A stretch of DNA of 64,000 bases from an uncultured Pseudomonadota bacterium (GTDB taxonomy: Bacteria > Pseudomonadota > Gammaproteobacteria > Burkholderiales > Burkholderiaceae_C): contig CAMFIB010000001.1 of the NCBI GenBank assembly GCA_945952465.1, positions 1-64,000 of the forward strand. Direction: 5' to 3'. This document shows positions 58,140 to 64,000 of this stretch, piece after piece (positions within the stretch are counted from its first letter, which is position 1; each line of letters starts with the position of its first letter). Both the position numbers and the translations under genes were made by a program. Below the pieces are notes generated by a model. It ran no database searches. It saw only the letters and a program-made list of their open reading frames with translations, and was not told the DNA's origin.

Positions 58140-59233
58140 CGGTTACAGTTCCGGACGCCATGTCCGGAGCTTCCCCGATCGCCAACCTGGTCGAGCCGCC
58201 GCGGCTGCTGGTGCACTGGCGCAACCACCCGCCGCTGGGCTTCGGTGAGTTGCCGGATGCACCGCCGCTGCTGCCCGCGTTCAGCGCGCCGTTCGACCTG
58301 CTCACCACGCTCGACGACGGCCTGAAGCGCCGGCTACGCGGCTGGCCGGGTTTTGCCCGCTGGTCGAAGTGGCTGCGTTTCCCCACCGCCTTCGTCGGCA
58401 GCACCGTGAGCGAATACGCGCCGCTGCCGCGCGGCGCCGAGCCGCGTGCGCTGGCCCGCGCGCTGCGCGAGGCGCTGGGTGAGCGCTTTCGCATGCTGGT
58501 GGTGAAAGACCTGCCGCAGCACTCGCCGCTGCTGCCCGAGGCCGACAACCTCGCCGCCGAGGCGCTGGCCCAGGCCTGCGTGGCCGAAGGCTTCGTGCTG
58601 CTCGAAGGCCAGGCGCTGGCCTACGTGCCGATCACGTTTTCCACCATCGACGGTTACTTCGACGGCCTGAGCAGCGGCCGCCGCAAGAACCTGCGGCGCA
58701 AGCTGCGGTCGCGCGCCGATCTCGACGTGCGCACGGTGCCCACCGGCGCCGCTTTCAATGACGACGCGGTGGTCGACCATTTCTACGCGCTGTACCGCGG
58801 CGTCTACGCGCAGAGCGAGGTGCATTTCGACGAACTCTCGCGCGGCTTCTTCGCGGCGCTGCTGCGCGACGGCGCCAGCGGCGGCATCGTCTTCGAGTAC
58901 CGGCACGCGGGCGAGCTGATCGGCTGGAACCTGTGCTTCGAGCATGGCGGCCAGCTGATCGACAAATACATCGGCTTCGCCTACCCGCAGGCGCGCGAGC
59001 ACAACCTGTATTTCGTGAGCTGGATCGTCAACCTCGAACACGCCCTGGCGCGTGGCCTGAGCCACTACGTCGCCGGCTGGACCGACCCCGAAGTGAAGGC
59101 CCAGCTCGGCGCCAGGTTCACGTTCACCCGCCACGCCGTCTACATCCGCAACCCGCTGCTGCGCGCGCTCGGCCGCCGCTTTTCCCACCTGTTCGAGAGC
59201 GACGCCGGCAAGGTGCCGGGCACCACGCCATGA
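58136..59233 (+). CDS. GNAT/FemAB-like acyltransferase
   Basis: A 365-aa protein of the peptidogalycan/GNAT-like acyltransferase group. The central DGYFDGLSSGRRKNLRRKLRSR basic segment and EYRHAGELIGWNLCFEHGG with DKYIGFAYPQAREHNLYF are typical of BioF2/FemAB-like N-acyltransferases. The C-terminal TDPEVKAQLGARFT fits the same group. It likely transfers an acyl or aminoacyl group to an amine. It is translationally coupled on both sides: ATGA overlaps with the aminotransferase and with the arginase-fold gene. Confidence 0.75.
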   Translation: MTVTVPDAMSGASPIANLVEPPRLLVHWRNHPPLGFGELPDAPPLLPAFSAPFDLLTTLDDGLKRRLRGWPGFARWSKWLRFPTAFVGSTVSEYAPLPRGAEPRALARALREALGERFRMLVVKDLPQHSPLLPEADNLAAEALAQACVAEGFVLLEGQALAYVPITFSTIDGYFDGLSSGRRKNLRRKLRSRADLDVRTVPTGAAFNDDAVVDHFYALYRGVYAQSEVHFDELSRGFFAALLRDGASGGIVFEYRHAGELIGWNLCFEHGGQLIDKYIGFAYPQAREHNLYFVSWIVNLEHALARGLSHYVAGWTDPEVKAQLGARFTFTRHAVYIRNPLLRALGRRFSHLFESDAGKVPGTTP

Positions 59234-60135
59234 CCGTCGCCTCCCGCGCCACGCCGGTGGTCCTCGATTTCGACGGCTCCGTCGCACCCCTGCCCGGTGA
59301 ACTGCGGCTCGACCTGCGCGCCGACCAGGAGGCGATCCGTTTCGGCTGCCGCGTGGCCCGGCTCGACGCGCTGCGTGCCGAGCTCGGCCACCGCCTGCCG
59401 CCGCCGGCCGCGCACGGCACGGTGCTGATGGGCAGCGGCGACTTCCACCACCTGAGCTGGCCGCTCATCGCGCGGCAGGCCGCCGGCGCGAGCGAACCGC
59501 TGCGCGTGGTGGTGCTCGACAACCACCCGGACAACATGCGCTACTGGTTCGGCGTGCACTGCGGCTCCTGGGTGAGGCGCGTCGCCGCCTTGCCGCAGGT
59601 GTCGCAGGTCATCGTGGCCGGCATCACCTCGGGCGACATCGGTCTGGGCCACGCCTGGGAAAACCACTGGCGGCCGCTGGCCAACGGCAAGCTGCAGTAC
59701 TGGAGCTGCGGTGTGGACACCGGCTGGGCCCGCCGCGTCGGCCTTGGCCGCGCGTTCCGCGCTTTCGACGGCCTGCCCGCGCTCACCGACGCGCTGGCCG
59801 CTCAGTTGCAACGCGAGCGCCAGCCCACCTACCTCTCCATCGACAAAGACGTGCTCTCGCCGGAGACGGTGCGCACCAACTGGGACCAGGGCCGCATGAC
59901 CGAGCCGCAGCTCATGGCCGTGGTGAACGCGCTGCACGGCCAACTGGTGGGCAGCGACATCACCGGCGAAGTCTCCACCTTTGCCTACGCGAGCCGGCTC
60001 AAGCAACTGCTCAGCGCCGGTGACGGCCAGGACACCGCCGGGCCCGACGCCGCGACCGTGGCCGAGTGGCAGCGGGAACAGAATGCGCTGAATGGCCGCT
60101 TGATCGGGCCGCTGGCCGCCGCGCGGCGGAATTGA
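59230..60135 (+). CDS. Arginase/deacetylase-fold (ureohydrolase-like) enzyme
   Basis: A 301-aa enzyme of the arginase superfamily. The binuclear metal residues appear in GSGDFHH (71-74 region), LDNHPDN (Asp97, His99, Asp101, the DxHxD motif) and SIDKDVLSP (the SxDxD motif). All ligands are present, so it should be active. The substrate could be a guanidine (agmatine-like) or an N-acyl amine; the neighbouring aminotransferase and acyltransferase genes do not settle this. It overlaps the acyltransferase gene by 4 nt and ends before copy G of the 54-bp repeat. Confidence 0.82.
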   Translation: MTVASRATPVVLDFDGSVAPLPGELRLDLRADQEAIRFGCRVARLDALRAELGHRLPPPAAHGTVLMGSGDFHHLSWPLIARQAAGASEPLRVVVLDNHPDNMRYWFGVHCGSWVRRVAALPQVSQVIVAGITSGDIGLGHAWENHWRPLANGKLQYWSCGVDTGWARRVGLGRAFRAFDGLPALTDALAAQLQRERQPTYLSIDKDVLSPETVRTNWDQGRMTEPQLMAVVNALHGQLVGSDITGEVSTFAYASRLKQLLSAGDGQDTAGPDAATVAEWQREQNALNGRLIGPLAAARRN

Positions 60136-60151
60136 GCCGATTTTCAGAAAG

Positions 60152-60205
60152 AAATCGGCCGCAAGTCAGCGCCGAATGGGGATTTCCAGCTATTTATTTC
60201 GTAGC
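60152..60205 (-). repeat. 54-bp dispersed repeat, copy G (between convergent genes)
   Basis: On the minus strand: GCTAC-N7-ATAGC-N17-CGCTGAC-TTGCGGCCGATTT with invariant spacing, followed by a CTTTCTGAAAAT extension. It supplies the final codons and the TAG stop of the minus-strand DegT gene and fills the convergent gap. Confidence 0.9.
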
Positions 60206-61434
60206 AAACTCTCGATTTCGCCGCACAGCCATTCGAAGCGGGCGTCGTCCAGCCAGGGGCTGTTGCTGACGCTGAGCAGCCGGCCCGCCAGGTCGCGTGC
60301 GTGAGCCAGGTCGCCGGTGGCCGAGGGAGCCGGCAGGCAGTGCGCGTAGCGGCGGTAGTCGGTCAGCACCCGCACGAAGGGCACGCCCAGCCCGGCGCCG
60401 CTGCCCCACAGCCGCTCCAGCAAGGCGTCGCGCTGGCCGTGGTCGGGCAGCAGCACCAGCAGCACCGGCCACACGCCCTGCGCGTCGAATGCCGCGTCGC
60501 GCAGCACCGTGAGTCCGTCGATGCGGGCCAGGCGCTCCAGCCGGCGCTGGGCGCGTGCCCGTCCGCCGTCGAGAAAGCCGGCCAGCCGCGCCAGTGCCCG
60601 CACCCCGACGCGGCGGCGCCACGCGCTCACGCGGTGCAATGGAATGCTCAGGCCCAGGTCGTCTCCAGCGGCGGCTTCCCAGTCGCGCCGCGCCAGCGCC
60701 TGGCGCAGCGGCCGTCGGTAGAACCAGCCGAGCAGCGACGGCCGGTAGGCCACCGCGTAGCCCGCCAGCTCCGCGCAGCGGCGCGCCTCCCAACCATTGA
60801 AGCCGCGCGGAATGAGCTGCTCACTCGCCGCGCGGCAGGCCTCGCGCAGCGCCGCCGTGCGGGCGAGCAGCACGCCGCCCTCGAACAGCGTCAGGCCCTT
60901 GCCGACCGCGAGGCTGAAAAAACCGATGTCGCAGGCGGTGGCGATGCTGGCGCCGCCCCGCCGCGCGCCCAGCGCCTGGGCCGCGTCTTCGATGGTGAAG
61001 GCGCCGGCCGCTTGCGCGCAGGCGATGGCGGCATCGACGTTGCCGACCCGTCCGCCGATGTGGGTGGGCACCACGGCCAGTGTGTCGGCGTCGCACAGGC
61101 GTGCGAGTTGGGTCGGGTCGAAATCGAAGCTGCCGGGTGCCACTTCGCAGACCCGCAGCGACAGGCCGCAATGCGCCACAGCCAGCGCGACCAGCGGGCA
61201 GGTGTAGGCGGGCACGACGACGGTGCTGCGCGACGGCGTCAGTGTTTTCAGCGCGGTCAGTGCCACGCACAGCGCGGCGGTGCCGGAGCATTCGAGCTGC
61301 ACCGCGTCCACCTGGAGGTGGCGGGCGAGGGCGCCTTCGAAGTCGTCGTCGCCCCAGGGCGCGAGGTCGGCGAGGCGCAGCGGCAGGCCGGCCGTCGGCG
61401 GCACGGTGGCGTGCGGCGACGGATCGTCGGTCAC
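60190..61434 (-). CDS. DegT/DnrJ/EryC1-family aminotransferase
   Basis: A 414-aa PLP enzyme of the sugar-aminotransferase family. VQLECSGTAALCVALTAL and VVVPAYTCPLVALAVAHCG are the opening motifs. FTIEDAAQALGARRGG holds the cofactor Asp, and FFSLAVGKGLTLFEGGV contains the PLP Lys. The C-terminal half diverges from sugar-nucleotide enzymes. The GTG start at 61434 overlaps the upstream gene's stop (GTGA). The terminal residues LLRNK and the TAG stop are encoded within repeat copy G. Confidence 0.83.
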   Translation of the reverse strand: MTDDPSPHATVPPTAGLPLRLADLAPWGDDDFEGALARHLQVDAVQLECSGTAALCVALTALKTLTPSRSTVVVPAYTCPLVALAVAHCGLSLRVCEVAPGSFDFDPTQLARLCDADTLAVVPTHIGGRVGNVDAAIACAQAAGAFTIEDAAQALGARRGGASIATACDIGFFSLAVGKGLTLFEGGVLLARTAALREACRAASEQLIPRGFNGWEARRCAELAGYAVAYRPSLLGWFYRRPLRQALARRDWEAAAGDDLGLSIPLHRVSAWRRRVGVRALARLAGFLDGGRARAQRRLERLARIDGLTVLRDAAFDAQGVWPVLLVLLPDHGQRDALLERLWGSGAGLGVPFVRVLTDYRRYAHCLPAPSATGDLAHARDLAGRLLSVSNSPWLDDARFEWLCGEIESLLRNK

Positions 61435-61844
61435 GGCCCTTCGGCGGCGCGCACCGCGGCCTGCTCGGTGTCTTCGGCCTCGCTGAAGGCCAGGCAGACG
61501 ATGCCGGCCGCGATCAGCAGGCCGCCCGCGATCTGCACGCCGCCGATGCGCTCGCCGAACAGCCAGTGCGACAGCAGCAGCACCGAGACGATCTCCAGGT
61601 GCGAGGCGGCGAAGGCCGGCCCGATCGGCGCATGGCGCAGCAGCGTCATCCAGGTGAAAAAGGCGCCGACGTAGCCGACCAGCGCTCCGTAGATCCACGG
61701 CTGCGTGAACACGCGGGCCAGCCATTCGGCGCCGAATTCGAGCGGCAGCGCATGGTTGGCGGCGGTCTTGAAACTGATCTGGGCCAGCGTGTCGAAGGCC
61801 ATCAGCACCAGGAAACCGATCAGGTAGAAGCGTTTCATCGCCAT
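61431..61844 (-). CDS. Small EamA/SMR-like membrane protein B
   Basis: A 137-aa protein with four hydrophobic helices, the size of a small multidrug resistance or ArnE/ArnF subunit. FYLIGFLVLMAFDTLAQISFK opens helix 1 and GGVQIAGGLLIAAGIVCLAF is the last helix. It probably pairs with the preceding similar gene to form a heterodimeric flippase or exporter. The ATG at 61844 has GGAG 8 nt upstream and lies 4 nt after the partner's stop; a second ATG two codons later is possible. Confidence 0.8.
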   Translation of the reverse strand: MAMKRFYLIGFLVLMAFDTLAQISFKTAANHALPLEFGAEWLARVFTQPWIYGALVGYVGAFFTWMTLLRHAPIGPAFAASHLEIVSVLLLSHWLFGERIGGVQIAGGLLIAAGIVCLAFSEAEDTEQAAVRAAEGP

Positions 61845-61848
61845 GGCG

Positions 61849-62241
61849 TCAACTCCAGCCGACCAAGGCCACACCGAGCGAGATCAGCAGGATGCCGACG
61901 ACCCGCAACGGCGCCAGTTTCTCGGCGAAGAACCAGCGGCCGGCCAGCATGATGGCGACGATGTTGATCGAGCCGAGCAGCACGCCTTCGGACAGCGGCA
62001 CCAGCGACAGAAAGGCCAGCCACAACACGAACTCGACGACGTAGCAGGTGGTGCCGATCCAGATCCACGGGCGCCTGGCCATGCGGCGCCAGCGGGCGAG
62101 GCCTTCGTCCGCGTCCTTCAGCGACGAGTCGACGGCCGCGGCCTTGAAGGCGAGCTGCCCGCCGGTGTCGACCAGCACGTTGAGCGCCCACAAGGCCAGC
62201 ACCAGCGGCGTCATCGCCGCGCTGGTGTCGATGCCGCTCAT
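61849..62241 (-). CDS. Small EamA/SMR-like membrane protein A
   Basis: A 130-aa four-helix membrane protein: MTPLVLALWALNVLVDTGGQ starts helix 1, and LLGSINIVAIMLAGRWFFAEKL with VVGILLISLGVALVGW ends it. The FFAEK...GILLISLGV pattern is typical of the EamA/SMR fold. It has paralogous layout with the next gene, and paired unequal SMR proteins usually act as antiparallel heterodimers. The start overlaps the hydrolase stop (ATGA). Confidence 0.8.
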   Translation of the reverse strand: MSGIDTSAAMTPLVLALWALNVLVDTGGQLAFKAAAVDSSLKDADEGLARWRRMARRPWIWIGTTCYVVEFVLWLAFLSLVPLSEGVLLGSINIVAIMLAGRWFFAEKLAPLRVVGILLISLGVALVGWS

Positions 62242-63125
62242 GCGGCCAGCGCGACGTCGGGGCCGTTGGCCGGCGCGGCGGAGGGCGGCTGGGCGGTGCT
62301 CAGCGGCGCGACGCGTTCGACGAAGGCCACCGCCTGGGCGATGACGGTGCGGCGCTCGCGGTCGATCGTGATCATGTGGTAGCTGTCGTGCAGCAGCACG
62401 ATCTCGACCTGCGCCTGCTGCGCGCGCCTGGCGATGACCTCGGCGTTGGCAACGCTGGACACGTCGTCGTGCTGCGCGTGCACCGCCAGCACCGGGCAGC
62501 GGATGGCGGGCAGCTTCTTCAGCACCGCGTCCGACAGGTCGCGCATCTCGATGATGGACCACCACGGGTTGCCGGGCAGGCCGGCGGCGCTGCTGTCGCC
62601 CGACTGCATCTGCGCGACGATGCGCTTGCGCAGCGCTTCGTCCTTGATGCCGTAGGGCGGCTGTTCCATGAAGATGCGGTTGCGGCCGATGCCGAAGAAA
62701 CGAAAGGGCTTCAGCAGAAAGCTCAGTTTGGTGTACAGCGGGATGCTCCAGCCGTCGTGCCAGAACATCGTCGACAGCGCGACCGCGCCGTCGACCAGTT
62801 CGGGCTCGTCGGCCGCCAGTTCCAGCGCCAGCACCGCGCCCATCGACAGGCCCAGCACGACGAGCCGGTCGACCTGCGGCCGCAGCCGTTGGGCCGCGGC
62901 GCGCACGCTGGCCGACCAGTCGTGGCGGCTGGTGTTCAACAGGTCCTCGCTGGTGCCGCAGTGGCCCGCCAGCTGCATGCCGTAGACCGTGAAGCCGGCC
63001 TTGTGCAGGCCCTTGCCCACCATGCGCATCTCGTTGGGCGTGCCGGTCAGGCCGTGCACCAGCAGCACGCCGGTGCGGCCGCCTTCGAGCAGGAACTCGT
63101 GTTCGGTGACGCAGATGTCGTTCAT
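62238..63125 (-). CDS. Alpha/beta hydrolase, serine aminopeptidase S33/carboxylesterase-like
   Basis: A 295-aa hydrolase. VLLVHGLTGTPNEMR is the oxyanion-hole segment typical of Est30-type carboxylesterases. VLGLSMGAVLAL holds the nucleophile Ser, VHAQHDDVSS the acid and LLHDSYHMITID the catalytic His. Monoacylglycerol or carboxylester substrates are likely. The ATG at 63125 is preferred to a TTG one codon earlier. It sits 10 nt after the phosphatase gene and overlaps the SMR-like gene by 4 nt. Confidence 0.87.
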   Translation of the reverse strand: MNDICVTEHEFLLEGGRTGVLLVHGLTGTPNEMRMVGKGLHKAGFTVYGMQLAGHCGTSEDLLNTSRHDWSASVRAAAQRLRPQVDRLVVLGLSMGAVLALELAADEPELVDGAVALSTMFWHDGWSIPLYTKLSFLLKPFRFFGIGRNRIFMEQPPYGIKDEALRKRIVAQMQSGDSSAAGLPGNPWWSIIEMRDLSDAVLKKLPAIRCPVLAVHAQHDDVSSVANAEVIARRAQQAQVEIVLLHDSYHMITIDRERRTVIAQAVAFVERVAPLSTAQPPSAAPANGPDVALAA

Positions 63126-63135
63126 CAACCCGTCC

Positions 63136-63858
63136 TCAGCGGACCACCACCGGCGCGGTGATGTCTTCGTGCAGGCGCGTGGCCTCTTCGAAATCGGTGA
63201 AGGGTGCGTGCGGCAGCTGGTGGTCGCGGCAGTAGCCGATCAGGCGGGCCTTGGCGAGCACGAAGTCGGCCTTGCCGGACACGCAGAAATCAGAGGCGCC
63301 GTCGCCCACGTACAGCACCTGGCGCTGGCGCGCGCGCTGCTCGTAGAGGCGTTCGCACTTGCAGTTGCCGCTGGCGCGCACGCAGGCCGCGCTGGCGAAC
63401 GGCGACACCAGCTTCCAGCTGCGCGGGCCGTCCTGCACCAGCTGGTTGGCGATCACCGGCAGGTGGCCCAGGCCGTGGCGGGCCAGCACATGGCGGATCG
63501 CGCGGTCCAGGCCGTCGCTGATCACCTGCACCACCTGGCCGGCGCGTTCGGCGGCGGCGACGAAGGCCGGGAAATGCGGGTCGATCGCGATCGTGTCGAG
63601 GTGGGCGTTGAGCTGCGCCTCGTTCATGTCGAGCAGCGCGATCTGGCCCTTCATGCACTCGCGCGAGCCGATGCGGCCGGCCTCCCAGTCGGCCTCCAGC
63701 TCGCGCCAGCCGGCGCGGCCGAAGCGCTCGAGCAGGCTGTCGGTCACGTCGACCAGGCTGATCGTGCCGTCGAAGTCGCACTGCACCACCCAGTCGGACG
63801 GGGCCTGCGGCGCGATGGCCGGGCGGTCGATGAAGCGGATCACGGTTTCGTTATTCAT
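63136..63858 (-). CDS. HAD-IB family phosphatase, MtnX-like
   Basis: A 240-aa HAD phosphatase. Motif I is QCDFDGTISLVDVTD. QVISDGLDRAI holds motif II, and VLYVGDGASDFCVSGKADF motif IV. The pattern fits MtnX/PHOSPHO1-like enzymes that cleave small phosphate esters. Two internal Cys (GNCKCERLY) are unusual and could bind metal. Its start overlaps the stop of the upstream partial gene by 8 nt, so it belongs to the same coupled string. Confidence 0.86.
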   Translation of the reverse strand: MNNETVIRFIDRPAIAPQAPSDWVVQCDFDGTISLVDVTDSLLERFGRAGWRELEADWEAGRIGSRECMKGQIALLDMNEAQLNAHLDTIAIDPHFPAFVAAAERAGQVVQVISDGLDRAIRHVLARHGLGHLPVIANQLVQDGPRSWKLVSPFASAACVRASGNCKCERLYEQRARQRQVLYVGDGASDFCVSGKADFVLAKARLIGYCRDHQLPHAPFTDFEEATRLHEDITAPVVVR

Positions 63859-64000
63859 GGAAGTTCACCCTCACGTCTTGACCCACGCGCAGCTCGGGCG
63901 CGCGGTCGAATTCCAGATAGCAGTCCACAACGCGCACGTTGGTGCGCAGCGCGGTTTCGTCTTCGAGGCGGCTGGCGCCATACAGCGGGCTGATGCGGAC
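63851..64000 (-). CDS. C-terminal fragment of a HlyD-like membrane-fusion protein (partial)
   Basis: The last 49 codons of a minus-strand gene that continues beyond the window. The reading ends DCYLEFDRAPELRVGQDVRVNFHE before TAA at 63851-63853. A valine-rich beta strand followed by LRVGQDVRVNF is the usual C-terminal beta-barrel of HlyD/RND-type periplasmic adaptors. If correct, an exporter heads this operon. The identification rests on a short piece. Confidence 0.45.
   Translation of the reverse strand, partial: VRISPLYGASRLEDETALRTNVRVVDCYLEFDRAPELRVGQDVRVNFHE

Overview
The window is a GC-rich chromosomal segment from a Gram-negative betaproteobacterium, most likely family Comamonadaceae (Burkholderiales). 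The grounds are a Burkholderiales-type trimeric porin, the housekeeping order corC-lnt / glyQ-glyS-gmhB-plsC-M48 peptidase, a LiuR-controlled leucine/isovalerate regulon, and two dispersed short repeats of a kind I associate from memory with this family. I cannot assign a genus. No prophage, IS element, CRISPR array or tRNA gene was seen, and no gap between genes exceeds 300 bp.

Layout. 1-430: 3' end of a 23S rRNA gene, 5S rRNA and the rRNA operon terminator. 0.45-2.1 kb: an MBL-fold hydrolase and an uncharacterised protein (minus strand). 2.2-5.3 kb: Tat-exported small subunit, GMC oxidoreductase and a membrane-anchored lipase-like hydrolase. 5.5-8.9 kb: GNAT, corC, lnt. 8.9-15.9 kb: an accessory block with a periplasmic asparaginase, a sigma-54 activator, a flavin monooxygenase, a DUF1097 membrane protein and a porin, lying between lnt and glyQ. 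16.2-21.6 kb: glyQ, glyS, gmhB, plsC and a YgjP-like metallopeptidase. 21.6-23.2 kb: a phasin-like protein and an MBL-fold hydrolase.

23.2-31.9 kb: LiuR-linked genes: liuR, thioesterase, isovaleryl-CoA dehydrogenase, carbonic anhydrase, aceK, two small unknowns, thiolase and a second acyl-CoA dehydrogenase. Three near-perfect LiuR palindromes lie here. 31.9-34.3 kb: rhodanese, YchJ-like protein, metallophosphoesterase and HAD phosphatase. 34.3-40.6 kb: an alcohol-oxidation module with an aldehyde dehydrogenase, an AcoR-like regulator lacking the ATPase domain, a PQQ/haem-c alcohol dehydrogenase and an outer-membrane transporter. 40.7-50.6 kb: AraC regulator, acyl-CoA ligase, methylcrotonyl-CoA carboxylase subunits, methylglutaconyl-CoA hydratase, HMG-CoA lyase and two small genes. 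Together with the first cluster this gives the complete route from isovaleryl-CoA to acetoacetate and acetyl-CoA. 50.7-56.7 kb: a giant tandem UvrA with four ATPase modules. 56.7-64 kb: two convergent, translationally coupled gene strings (aminotransferase, acyltransferase, arginase-fold enzyme; and DegT aminotransferase, two small multidrug-resistance-like membrane proteins, hydrolase, phosphatase and a HlyD-like fragment). I do not recognise this set, and it is the best candidate here for an undescribed pathway.

The most striking signal outside the gene list is a 54-bp dispersed repeat, seven copies in 64 kb, with fixed internal spacing. The unit equals 18 codons. Three copies sit in frame inside genes. 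A fourth bridges a stop codon and the next start codon, and a fifth supplies the last codons and stop of a gene. A second repeat of about 75-78 bp fills the glyS-gmhB gap and also occurs in frame inside uvrA.
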